From: Lentisphaeria bacterium
GTDB lineage: Bacteria; Verrucomicrobiota; Lentisphaeria; Victivallales; Victivallaceae
DNA: 59,907 nucleotides
Direction of reading: 5' to 3'
NCBI GenBank assembly: GCA_017462015.1
Contig: JAFTRX010000082.1
Span: 1 to 59,907, forward strand
A program made the position numbers and the translations under genes. Position 1 is the stretch's first letter; each line of letters opens with the position of its first letter. The notes beneath the pieces are model-generated. The model made no database searches. It was not told the DNA's origin and was given only the letters and a program-made list of their open reading frames with translations. Below, in pieces: positions 51,701 through 59,756 of this stretch.

Positions 51701-54700
51701 GGCGAAATCAAGTCCGGCGGCAGTTTGACCATCGCCAACGGCACTCAACTCTGGGATACGACCATCCTCGGCGGTACGGTCACTGTCACCGGCAGTGCGG
51801 ATGTCTACGGCGAACTCAACTTCAACTTGAGTGAACGTACCGTCAATGACACCTTTATCGTTGACGATATTACCGGATTAAACGTTTCCGGAACCAGTTT
51901 TTATTCCGTCACCGTTGCCGACAATCAAGCATACGGCACTTACCAACTTGCCGGTAACGCCGCCAACTTCAACCAGACCATCTCCATCAAGGGCGAAACT
52001 CTCACCGTCAACGGCAATGCCGTTACCGCAGGCGGTCAGCAGTACACCCTTGCCGTCACCGATTCGATCCTTACTTTGACCATCGGCGCCGCTGCCCCGA
52101 CCAACGATGAAGTTCAGGTCTTCAAAGATGACAAGCTGGTCAAGCAGGGAACTGTCCTTACCGGAGAGACCATCATCGGCACAAACAACAACAAAATGTT
52201 TGTTTACGACGGCGGTACTGCCAAAGATACGCTTGTTAACAGCAACGGTTTTATCTACGTCTCCCAAGGCGGTTTGGCGAGCAACACCACTTTGCGCGGA
52301 GCGGAATATGTCGATTACGATGATCCCGGCAGAGGAGTTTACTCACCCGCTCCCGGTTCCATGGGCATTTTTGATGGCGGTATTGCCAGCAACACCCATA
52401 TTTACGAGGGCGGCAGAGCCTTCGTCAGTAAAGGCGGTACTGCCAACGAAGTTATGGTTTACAGCCACGGAAATATCTGGGCGCGCGGCAAAAATGCGGT
52501 AATCAACGGTATCACCACCGACAAATATTGGTGCTGGATCGGCGCTGACAAAGGCGGAACTATCAACGATCTGGTCAATGTCGGAGGTTCGGTCGGCATT
52601 TTTGATGGCGGTACTATCAACAATGCCATTTTGAACGAGTCTCCTGACAGCATCCACGCCGGACTCAATGTCTACACTGGCGGTGTTGCCAACAACACCA
52701 CCATTAACGGAACCTACGCCTGGGCAGAAAAAGGTGCAACTCTCAATAATCTGACTTTGCGCAAACCCGGCTGGATCTCCCTCCAAGCCGGTTCCATCCT
52801 CACCGGAAAACATGTTTACGGCGGAACAGTTGCAGTCCACGGTGAAGTCGATGCCTCTAACGCAGATGTTACCTTCAATATCAGTGAACGTACTACTGCT
52901 GACAGGGTTATCATTAATGACATTACCTATCTGGAAGCAAAGAGTTTCAGCATCACTGTTTCCGCTTCTCAAGCCGAAGGAGCATACAAACTCGCCGGTA
53001 ACGCCGCCGACTTCTCCGGCACACTCACCATCGGCGATGGTACAGTAAACTACGGTTCGCTCACGGTCAACGGAAACGACCTTGTTTACAACAATGTCTC
53101 CTACTCGCTCGATCAGGTCAATGGAAATCTCACCTTGACCATCGGCAATATTATCAGCGTTGATAAAGGCGATGAAGTTCAGGTCTTCAAAGATGACAAG
53201 CTGGTCAAGCAGGGTACTGTCCTTACCGGTGAGACCATCGTCGGCACAAACAACAACAAAATGTTCGTTTACGATGGCGGTACTGCCAAAGATACGCTCG
53301 TTGACAGCAACGGCTTTATCTACGTCTCCAAAGGCGGTCTGGCAAGCAACACCACTTTGCGCGGAGCAGAATATGTCGATTACGATGATCCCGGCAGAGG
53401 AGTTTACTCACCCGCTCCCGGTTCCATGGGAATTTTTGATGGCGGTATTGCCAGCAACACCCATATTTACGAGGGCGGCAGGGTATTCGTCCAAGAGGGC
53501 GGTACTGCCAACGAAGTTATGGTTTACAGCCACGGAAATATCTGGGCGCGCGGCAAAAATGCGGTCATAAATAACATCACCACGGATAAAGATTGGTGCT
53601 GGGTCGGCGCTGACAAAGGCGGAACTATCAACGATCTGGTCAATGTCGGAGGTTCTGTCGGTATTTTCGACGGCGGTACTCTCAACAACGCCGTGCAAAA
53701 TGGCGATGCCGGTATGATATGTGTGTATAATGGCGGAGTTGCCAACAATACAACCGTCAACGGGGCATATATCACGGCTTACGATGCAGCTGCTCTCAAC
53801 AATCTGACTTTGCGCAAGCCTGGTATGCTCATCCTCCAAGCCGATGCCATCCTCACCGGAAAACATGTTTACGGCGGAACGGTTCGGACTTATGGAACGG
53901 TCGATGCCTCAAACGCGGATGTTACCTTCAATATCAGTGAACGCAAAACCACTGACAAAGTCATCGTTGACGATATTGCCAATTTAGATGCCAGAAGTTT
54001 CAGCATCACCGTTTCCGCTTCTCAAGCAGAAGGAGCATACAAACTCGCCGGTAATGCCGCAAACTTCTCCGGCACGCTCACCATTGGCGATGGAACAATC
54101 ACCTACGGTTCACTCACCGTCAACGGTGCAACGCTTACTTACAATGATGTAAATTATACACTGGTGAACAGCAATTCGGAACTCGCACTGCACATTTCCG
54201 GAAATGTCGTCGACATTATCCCGCCGGATGCCCCCATTGCAATCGCGGATATCACCACGCCCACAAATTGCAATGTTACTGTCACAGCGGTCTTTGCACC
54301 TGATGCCGTTCGCAATGAATACACCATCAACGGCAGCGACTGGTTTATCTACGATGGCGGCATCATTTTTACCGACAACGGTTCCGTCAGTTTCCGCAGT
54401 GCCGATGAGGCCGGTAACGTTTCGGCAATTACAACTTATGTTGTCAGCAACATCGACAAAATTGCCCCGGATGCCCCGGTCGTTACGGTCGATGAAGCAG
54501 AACGTCCCGTTGAAAGTGTCACCGTGATCGCTTCCAGCGAAGAGGGCACCATCGAATACAGCTTTGACGGCAGAAATTATCAAACCTATGACGACGCTCT
54601 GGTCGTCACGGTCAACGGAGAAATTTTCTTCCGAACCGTGGATGATGCCGGTAATGTTTCTGAAGTCACCTCCGTGGTAATCGACAACATCGATCACTTC

Positions 54701-56449
54701 TCCGATCCGGTCGATTCGGAATACAACTTCATTAAAAAGAGTTTCTCAACCAAAATCAACGGCAAAACGCAAAATGGTATCGTTCTTGAGTTCGGCAAAA
54801 ATGCATTCTCCCGTTTGGAAGATGCCACCGGCACCATCGCAATTCTGCTTGACTCCAAGACGACGGTTTCCACCATTCCTGCCAATATTGAAGTGATCGC
54901 CGGTAATGCGGATACCCCCGATAACCGGTACAACTTCAATTCGATCCCGTCCCGTACCGTGACCATCTCCGGTATCAATGCCGGAGACGTTGAATTTCTC
55001 CGCTTTGCCACGGTCAGCATCACCGATGGTGCTGTGGTCAGCCACGTCATCGGCGGCAAGGAAAGCGCTTCCGAAACGGTAAAAACTTCGGAGAAAAAAG
55101 GCGTTGTCACGGAAACTGTGACCTACACTCAAAACACCGCAGTTACCGGCAAAGCGATGCTCTCTGATGCTGCGGCAACCTTGATTTCCGGTTATTCAAC
55201 TGTAACCTTGGATAACAGTACGGTGGAAAATCTGCTCAGTACCAATGTCAAAAATACTGAAAACGAAAAGTATATCGACAATATTATCAGTACTGTCTCC
55301 CGCACGGAAACCTGTTCCGCTTCCGGCAGTGTCACGTTGAAAAACAACTCCGAAGCCGGCTTTATTACCGGCTTCAATACCGTAAAAATCACTCAAAGCC
55401 AAACCGGTGATATCACGCGGGGAGAAGCCTATACCCAAAAGTACTCCTTGAAAGACGGCGAAGAGTCGACCACGAAAACCTTCTCCCGTTCCGGAAGTTT
55501 GACCGCCTCCGATGCCGGTATCGGCGATATCTCCGGCTTTGCCACGGTGAAGTTGACCGGCACAGATGCCGGTGACATTGAACTTGGCATCATAGAGAAA
55601 ATCACTGACGATGAGGAGACTATCAAAGCAACCGGAACGCTGACGGCGAAAAACTCTTTCGCCGGAACGATTTCCGGTATTGCCAAAGTCACGCTTACCG
55701 ACAGTAAAGTCATGGATATCATATCCTCGCCGGACAGCAAAGACAAACTTTCCGGCAGTGTCACCATGACCGGTTCTACTGCCGGAAATGTGGAGAATTA
55801 TTCCACGCTGACCCTCTCCGGCAGTATCGTTTCCGATGTCAGCAACGTCAATAAAGTTACTGCAAAGAGTGGCTTCAACACGATTGACAGCTACACCGGA
55901 ACGTCCGGAAACGACACCTTGACCATCAACAAAAATGCGGTTTTAAGTCTGGGTTCAGTTGATATGGGCGAGGGAACGAAAGACAAGTTCGTCAACAACG
56001 GTACGCTCGTTTTAACCTGCGACTTCGACCGGAGTTTCATCTCCGGCAAAGGCGAAATCGTTGCCGCAAGCGGTGTTTACGAAACGTTGGAAAATAAAGA
56101 TAAAGTTCTCAATCTGGGCGCGACTGCCGAAGGTTTCCGCACCACCAAGTACGAAAACAGTGACGACAGTGTCAAAAAAGCTGTCAAGTGGGATCTCAAA
56201 TCGGGCGATCACACCGGATGGCTCGGCAGTTGGAATGGCGGTTCTGACAACGTGGATTTCATCAAGTTCACCGTCAGCAAGAATGATGTCGGCAAAGAGC
56301 TTGCAATCGCAGGTGCCGATGCCGTCTTTGTCGATAAAAAAGGCAATGAACTTGATACGAGCTTTGAAAACCTCGCCGCCGGAACCTACACGCTCAAACT
56401 GGAATGGGACAAATCTGAATCCACCACTTACACCCTCGCCCTGGCATAA
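48740..56449 (+). CDS. Giant AIDA-type (strand-loop-strand) repeat surface protein
   Basis: A 2,569-residue protein made of many GG-x-A-x-x-T-type repeats ('GGTANSTIL', 'GGIASNTVI', 'GGVANNTTI') that should form a long beta-helix, as in autotransporter passenger/adhesin regions. Five modules (about 12-405, 406-709, 710-1117, 1123-1473, 1478-1822) each open with a 'VYSSGTLVKQG' or 'VFKDDKLVKQG' line and close with a 'VTVADDQAEGTYQLAGNAAN'-type block. Two Ig/FN3-like 'APDAP...EAGNVS' repeats (~1825-1987) follow, then more beta-helix and a C-terminal PPC-like domain ending 'STTYTLALA'. No signal peptide and no autotransporter barrel were seen, so the export route is unclear. The ATG at 48740 was chosen (GGGGAA upstream); a GTG lies five codons earlier. 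Confidence 0.8.
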   Translation: MKQEELSSVSNDQVKVYSSGTLVKQGTVLTGEEIIAGSNNVMRISAGGTANSTILTAGWVTAVSGGIANETVCAGNSDYSIGRLAVSDGGIANSTVVNRLGRLRIGSNGIANNTTINSGADIYVESGGIASNTVITSSGFVYIFGGGTAINTVVNAGGGVSALNEGVASDVTINNSARLYVSGGGYAQDVYVNSGGLFRVYGEEYAATADDYPEALLGSAKDVTIYDQGSAIISGGEVTNLLVSSGGFAQVSGVADVSAVDVPGSIHNGEIKSGGSLTIANGTQLWGATILGGTVTVTGSADVYGELNFNLSERTVNDTFIVDDITGLNVYETSFYSISVADDQAEGTYQLAGNAANFNQTISIKGEVLTVNGESVTVGGQQYTLAVTDSILTLTVGTSTPEPTGNVLIYSGDTLVKQGDYFKGEVIEKIPGNNEMRVINTGLVENTTFYGGRASIYDGGKAIDTIMSGGTVHVSKYGNMSNTTIYGGYLYVGPSSAYASNTIISGGSMNLWHGSSYDTEIFKGHLHLMNGGVAVRTTLHSGTFIEGGWRGTIVSSAIVNDGAYISVSSNAVVKDTVIHSAGYLEIEDTKLEGTIQLGGNMLVLNACTGNEATVDFLLNERTTADAVIIDNIANLSGVSYTVTVADDQAEGTYQLAGNAANFNQSISIKGETLTVNGNAVTVGGQQYSLAVTDSILTLTVGTSTPEPTGDQVKVYSSGTLVKQGTVLTGEEIIAGSNNVMRVFDGGTANSTLINSSGYVYVSNGGVANDTLINGYNGSMCVYSGGFASNTSMTAYGRFVVYGSAEQTTLTNGNMTVCSGGIANNIYGNASRHLNVYVSGTATNAELNGSNSNGTVYFGHMLVKNSGFAGNVTANAYGGLWVSSGGVARTAVANKNGTVWIKGGGFVQDVDINAGGVLRVLGEEYAATADDSPEALHGSAKDVTIYDQGSAIISGGEVTNLLVSSGGFAQVSGVADVSAVDVPGSIHNGEIKSGGSLTIANGTQLWDTTILGGTVTVTGSADVYGELNFNLSERTVNDTFIVDDITGLNVSGTSFYSVTVADNQAYGTYQLAGNAANFNQTISIKGETLTVNGNAVTAGGQQYTLAVTDSILTLTIGAAAPTNDEVQVFKDDKLVKQGTVLTGETIIGTNNNKMFVYDGGTAKDTLVNSNGFIYVSQGGLASNTTLRGAEYVDYDDPGRGVYSPAPGSMGIFDGGIASNTHIYEGGRAFVSKGGTANEVMVYSHGNIWARGKNAVINGITTDKYWCWIGADKGGTINDLVNVGGSVGIFDGGTINNAILNESPDSIHAGLNVYTGGVANNTTINGTYAWAEKGATLNNLTLRKPGWISLQAGSILTGKHVYGGTVAVHGEVDASNADVTFNISERTTADRVIINDITYLEAKSFSITVSASQAEGAYKLAGNAADFSGTLTIGDGTVNYGSLTVNGNDLVYNNVSYSLDQVNGNLTLTIGNIISVDKGDEVQVFKDDKLVKQGTVLTGETIVGTNNNKMFVYDGGTAKDTLVDSNGFIYVSKGGLASNTTLRGAEYVDYDDPGRGVYSPAPGSMGIFDGGIASNTHIYEGGRVFVQEGGTANEVMVYSHGNIWARGKNAVINNITTDKDWCWVGADKGGTINDLVNVGGSVGIFDGGTLNNAVQNGDAGMICVYNGGVANNTTVNGAYITAYDAAALNNLTLRKPGMLILQADAILTGKHVYGGTVRTYGTVDASNADVTFNISERKTTDKVIVDDIANLDARSFSITVSASQAEGAYKLAGNAANFSGTLTIGDGTITYGSLTVNGATLTYNDVNYTLVNSNSELALHISGNVVDIIPPDAPIAIADITTPTNCNVTVTAVFAPDAVRNEYTINGSDWFIYDGGIIFTDNGSVSFRSADEAGNVSAITTYVVSNIDKIAPDAPVVTVDEAERPVESVTVIASSEEGTIEYSFDGRNYQTYDDALVVTVNGEIFFRTVDDAGNVSEVTSVVIDNIDHFSDPVDSEYNFIKKSFSTKINGKTQNGIVLEFGKNAFSRLEDATGTIAILLDSKTTVSTIPANIEVIAGNADTPDNRYNFNSIPSRTVTISGINAGDVEFLRFATVSITDGAVVSHVIGGKESASETVKTSEKKGVVTETVTYTQNTAVTGKAMLSDAAATLISGYSTVTLDNSTVENLLSTNVKNTENEKYIDNIISTVSRTETCSASGSVTLKNNSEAGFITGFNTVKITQSQTGDITRGEAYTQKYSLKDGEESTTKTFSRSGSLTASDAGIGDISGFATVKLTGTDAGDIELGIIEKITDDEETIKATGTLTAKNSFAGTISGIAKVTLTDSKVMDIISSPDSKDKLSGSVTMTGSTAGNVENYSTLTLSGSIVSDVSNVNKVTAKSGFNTIDSYTGTSGNDTLTINKNAVLSLGSVDMGEGTKDKFVNNGTLVLTCDFDRSFISGKGEIVAASGVYETLENKDKVLNLGATAEGFRTTKYENSDDSVKKAVKWDLKSGDHTGWLGSWNGGSDNVDFIKFTVSKNDVGKELAIAGADAVFVDKKGNELDTSFENLAAGTYTLKLEWDKSESTTYTLALA
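52106..54205 (+). repeat. Tandem duplication of about 1,065 bp inside the AIDA-repeat gene
   Basis: 'gatgaagttcaggtcttcaa' occurs at 52106 and 53171. The two modules are nearly identical over their first ~500 bp and then drift, indicating a recent in-frame duplication. A second, older pair starts at 48773 and 50869. Confidence 0.85.
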
Positions 56450-56451
56450 GC

Positions 56452-56572
56452 TGATCGAGTGGCTGTCGCACTGCGAAGTGCCACGTGGAGCGGAAGTGAG
56501 TGTCGGACGAGTCGGACAGGTCGGACTCGTCCGACAATAGCGCTTGGAGTGAGTAGCGACAGTTGGCTGGTA
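56452..56572 (-). repeat. R3 dispersed repeat, copy d
   Basis: The inverted counterpart of R3c. On the minus strand it carries the same four units (GTCGGACGA, GTCCGACCT, GTCCGACTC, GTCCGACAC), then 'cttccgctccacgtggcac' and hairpin GCACT-GCGA-AGTGC. It starts at the stop codon of the AIDA-repeat gene, so that gene is bracketed by inverted R3 copies about 7.9 kb apart. Confidence 0.85.
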
Positions 56573-56641
56573 TGCGCTCTGCAAGCGGCGTGGTGATCGT
56601 GCGATGACAACAAGAAAGCGGCGGCCGACGTGAACTTGTGT

Positions 56642-57274
56642 TCACGAGTGCTGCCGCTGACGACGTTGGCGCGCACGAGGACACGCCGCCCCGAACAAGG
56701 AGTTTAAGTCACTGCATAAACGCTCTTCCCACTCCTTGCTGGTAAGCGCTACGTCCAGCGTGTGTGTCAACGTCATCCGGTTGGAAAAGTAAAAATACGA
56801 CACTGCAAGCAGTGTATACAGCCAGCTTTCAAACGAACAGTCCCGGATCGTCCCCTGCTCTACCGCCGCCTCAAAGATAATACGCAAACTGCGATTTTCA
56901 TTTTTCCGCGCCTGATACAGTGATGCCACCCCTGCCCCCTCCAGATTCGCCCAGGAAAGCAATCTCCAGAATGCCGGATGTTCCGCATGTACCCGGATAA
57001 AATTTTTCAACATGATCTCCGTCATATTTCCGGGATCGGCTTCGGCGGCTTTGACACTTTGTTTTGAAAAAAGTTCAACCTGCTGAAATACCGCCAGCAA
57101 CGCCGCTTCAAACAACCCCATTTTAGAACCGTAATACGCGTATATGCGCTGCTTGTTGACTCCGGCTGCGGCAGCGATCTCATCGACGGTCGCTCCATTA
57201 AGACCGTTCTCCGAAAAAATCATCACTGCCGCATCCAATATCCGCTTCCGGGTTTCTATCGCCCGCTGCTGCAT
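56642..57274 (-). CDS. TetR-family transcriptional regulator
   Basis: A 210-residue repressor. The N-terminal DNA-binding domain 'TRKRILDAAVMIFSENGLNG' and 'TVDEIAAAAGVNKQRIYAYY' is a typical TetR helix-turn-helix (residues 8-55). The C-terminal helical ligand domain is unassigned. It starts 2 bp after the DapA-like gene and is the last gene of the operon, so it probably controls this operon. The last ~17 residues (Arg/Gln-rich) look unlike the family's usual end and run into repeat-like sequence. Confidence 0.9.
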   Translation of the reverse strand: MQQRAIETRKRILDAAVMIFSENGLNGATVDEIAAAAGVNKQRIYAYYGSKMGLFEAALLAVFQQVELFSKQSVKAAEADPGNMTEIMLKNFIRVHAEHPAFWRLLSWANLEGAGVASLYQARKNENRSLRIIFEAAVEQGTIRDCSFESWLYTLLAVSYFYFSNRMTLTHTLDVALTSKEWEERLCSDLNSLFGAACPRARQRRQRQHS

Positions 57275-57276
57275 AT

Positions 57277-58338
57277 TCAGTCACTCAGCCATTTTTCAAG
57301 ATTTGCGCGCACAAATTCATCATCGTGCAAGTGCGGATAAGCATCATGCACCCGGGTAATCTCTTCACTCTGCCCCGGCGAAAGCACTTCCGCCGGATTC
57401 AGACACCACGTTCCCTGAAGCAACCCCTGACGGCGCAGCACCTCATGGATTCCGGGAATACATCCGGCAAACTGGTTGCGCGGATCGAAAAATGCCGCGT
57501 TACAATCGGTTATCTGCACATTGCGGGTCAAAAGTTCTGCCGGAACATCTCCACCATTATCGACAATGGAATGGATCTCCTCCAAAAGCGTTACCGCTTT
57601 ACGCGTCCAGCAGCACCAATGGCCAAGCAATCCGCCTTTTATCTGCATTTTCTTTCCGGCAAACTCGTATGCGGTCAGCAAATCGACGGCAATATTGTCA
57701 TCGTTACCGGTGTAAAGAGTGATATCTCTGCCGGATTCCGCGACTGCACGCACCACATCCAGCGTGCAGTAACGGTTGAACGGCGCCATTTTGATCGCCA
57801 CAACGTTGTCGATTTCAGCAAATTCCCGCCAGAACTCGTAAGGCAGTATCCTGCCGCCGACACTGGGCTGCAGATAAAAACCTATCACCGGCATCACTTG
57901 CGCAACCTTGCGGCAATGTTCCAGCATCTCGTCCACACTGCTGTTTGCAAACGCACTCATGCTCAGCAATCCGGCATCATAACCGCAACTTGATGCAAAC
58001 TCAGCTTCATACAGCGCCTGTTCCGTTCTGCCGCAGATACCGTTGACTTTCAAAATCTTCCTCCCGGTACGCTCCGACCATTCGTCGATAAAGCCGGCGG
58101 TCTGCTTCAATACCGGTTCAAAAAGCCCGATCTCCGGCTTGCGTATCTCAAATTGGGTAGAGTGTACTCCCACCGCAATACCGCCGACTCCGGCATCAAT
58201 ATAATAACGGCACAACGCCCGCTGGTAACGGGGAGAAAATTTCCGGTTCTCATCCAGAGCCAGCGGCTGTGCCGGAATAACGGTTCCCTTCCGCAACGCG
58301 GCAAGGACATTTACATCAATATCCGATATCGTCTTCAT
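57277..58338 (-). CDS. DapA/N-acetylneuraminate-lyase-family aldolase
   Basis: A 353-residue (beta/alpha)8 class I aldolase-like protein. The N-terminal 'VIPAQPLALDENRKFSPRYQ' and 'YYIDAGVGGIAVGVHSTQFE' match the DHDPS family entrance motifs. 'DNVVAIKMAPFNR' carries the Schiff-base lysine. It is longer than DapA (about 290 residues), and the true dihydrodipicolinate role is unlikely; it probably cleaves or makes a sugar-acid adduct. The ATG at 58338 (GAAAG upstream) was preferred to an in-frame TTG. It lies 5 bp after the epimerase gene. Confidence 0.82.
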   Translation of the reverse strand: MKTISDIDVNVLAALRKGTVIPAQPLALDENRKFSPRYQRALCRYYIDAGVGGIAVGVHSTQFEIRKPEIGLFEPVLKQTAGFIDEWSERTGRKILKVNGICGRTEQALYEAEFASSCGYDAGLLSMSAFANSSVDEMLEHCRKVAQVMPVIGFYLQPSVGGRILPYEFWREFAEIDNVVAIKMAPFNRYCTLDVVRAVAESGRDITLYTGNDDNIAVDLLTAYEFAGKKMQIKGGLLGHWCCWTRKAVTLLEEIHSIVDNGGDVPAELLTRNVQITDCNAAFFDPRNQFAGCIPGIHEVLRRQGLLQGTWCLNPAEVLSPGQSEEITRVHDAYPHLHDDEFVRANLEKWLSD

Positions 58339-58343
58339 AGCTT

Positions 58344-59378
58344 TCAAAACTTTCCATCATTGACTTCAAAATGAGTCGGTTTACCGATCGACACGCCGCC
58401 GGATGCCAGCCACTGCGCCTGCCAGATGACCAGCTGTTCCAGAGAGACCCGGGGATAACCGAACAAACGGCACATCCGGGAGGCATCATTGAGATAACCT
58501 CTGGTTCCGGTTTCGCCCTTGAACGCGACCTCTTTACCCATGATTTTGCCCATGGCAAGAGCGCATTTTTCCACCGATGCCGTTTCAGGACCTGTGACGT
58601 TGAGAACCGCGCAGGGCGATTCACAAAGTTCCAGAGAACGCAAGGCGGCGGCAGTGGCATCACCCTGCCAGATAACGTTGAAATATCCGACCGTATTATC
58701 CACCGGACGGCCCTCTTTTATGTTCATCGCAATGTCGTGAAGTACACCGTAACGCAAGTCAACAGAGTAATTCAAACGGAACAGCAGCACCGGAGTTCCG
58801 TTTTTATTGGAATAATACTGAAAAATCCGTTCCCGCCCGAGGCAGGATTGGGAATATTCGCCCACCGGTTCCGGAGTGACACTTTCGTTACAGCCGCAAC
58901 TTTTGATGTCGGCAATCGGATAAACACATCCCGTGGAAAAAGCCACGATCCTGCTGGCGGAAAAGTGTTCTGCAACATTTGCCGGAACCAGAATGTTCAT
59001 CGCCCAGGTCTGTTCCTCACTGCCGCCGGTACCGAATTTGCGCCCGGCCATAAAAATAATGTTCCTGACTCTGGGCAAAGCGGCGACAGCCTGACGATCC
59101 ATCAAATCACAGGCAATAGTCTCAACACCATAACTCTCCAGTTTCTCCCGATCAGCAGGATTGGAGAAGCGGGCAACGCCGTAAACCTTCTTTTCCACCC
59201 CGGCGGCGCGGATAGCCTCCACCGCCTGATGCGCCATGGAAACTCCCATTTTTCCGGCGACACCGAGAATCATAATATCGCCATCGATGCGCCGCATCAT
59301 ATCCACCAACCCAGCCGGCGGCAAAGCCAGAAGTTCTTCCAACTCCGCCGTACTTGTAATTGCTTCAGGATAAATCAT
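58344..59378 (-). CDS. NAD(P)-dependent sugar epimerase/dehydratase family protein
   Basis: A 344-residue extended-SDR protein. The nucleotide motif 'IMILGVAGKMGVSMA' lies at residues ~35-49, after an N-terminal extension. 'IIFMAGRKFGT', 'IVAFSTGCVYP' (catalytic Ser/Thr strand) and 'GEYSQSCLGRERIFQYYSN' follow. The YxxxK is degenerate: in 'YSQSCLGRE' no lysine follows the tyrosine at +4. Substrate is unknown, likely a sugar. Start: GGAGG before the ATG. First gene of the operon with the DapA-like and TetR genes. Confidence 0.82.
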   Translation of the reverse strand: MIYPEAITSTAELEELLALPPAGLVDMMRRIDGDIMILGVAGKMGVSMAHQAVEAIRAAGVEKKVYGVARFSNPADREKLESYGVETIACDLMDRQAVAALPRVRNIIFMAGRKFGTGGSEEQTWAMNILVPANVAEHFSASRIVAFSTGCVYPIADIKSCGCNESVTPEPVGEYSQSCLGRERIFQYYSNKNGTPVLLFRLNYSVDLRYGVLHDIAMNIKEGRPVDNTVGYFNVIWQGDATAAALRSLELCESPCAVLNVTGPETASVEKCALAMGKIMGKEVAFKGETGTRGYLNDASRMCRLFGYPRVSLEQLVIWQAQWLASGGVSIGKPTHFEVNDGKF

Positions 59379-59411
59379 AAAAAACCTCCATAAACGATGT
59401 TTTTACACAAA

Positions 59412-59429
59412 AAACCAACCAATCAGTTT
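59412..59429. promoter_or_regulatory. Candidate TetR-type operator
   Basis: AAACCAACCAATCAGTTT, an 18-bp imperfect inverted repeat (AAAC...GTTT outer arms). It lies between the predicted -10 and the gene start, as expected for a TetR-family site. Confidence 0.35.
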
Positions 59430-59439
59430 CTTTTTCTAT

Positions 59440-59468
59440 AATTTACACCATCCATCCGACTTTTTCAA
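59440..59468 (-). promoter_or_regulatory. Predicted promoter of the epimerase-DapA-like-TetR operon
   Basis: On the minus strand: TTGAAA (59463-59468), 17 bp, TAAATT (59440-59445), about 60 bp before the ATG. Confidence 0.5.
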
Positions 59469-59679
59469 GCTGAGAAATAAACTTGGATCAGCCATCTTAT
59501 AAACAAAAGAAGCAAAACACTGCCGCAACAGATTATTTTCTGTGAATAACGGCAAGGTCACGTTGAAAAAAATGTAAAGCAATGCTATGTTTCATGCATT
59601 CAGATCAGCTTGAAAGTCGGTTGGTCAGCAGGCAACTTTAACTGGAACGCTGTGTTCCCAATAAGGGGAGATTGCGCAG
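59469..59679. other. Gene-free stretch
   Basis: No open frame with a ribosome site, RNA gene or repeat was recognised here. The 529-bp end of the window otherwise holds the operon promoter, R2d and an edge fragment. Confidence 0.5.
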
Positions 59680-59752
59680 GAGGAGGGAAAAACTTCTTTT
59701 CACGGGAAAAGAGGTTTTTCTCTTCCACCGCACCCTCATCCCTTTTCAAGAT
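59680..59752 (-). repeat. R2 palindromic repeat, copy d (degenerate)
   Basis: 'ggaaaaacttcttttcacgg', 'gaaaagaggtttttctcttc' and the tail 'ccctcatcccttttcaaga'. The outer stem has mismatches, unlike copies a-c. Confidence 0.7.
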
Positions 59753-59756
59753 ATTA

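Noticed and set aside
48505-56572. The AIDA-repeat gene as a composite transposon
   Set aside because: The bracketing R3 copies carry no transposase, no target-site duplication was seen, and R3 also occurs singly elsewhere.
57277-58338. True dihydrodipicolinate synthase partner of dapB
   Set aside because: It is 20 kb away, longer than DapA and in an operon with an epimerase and TetR regulator, so a sugar-acid aldolase role is more likely.
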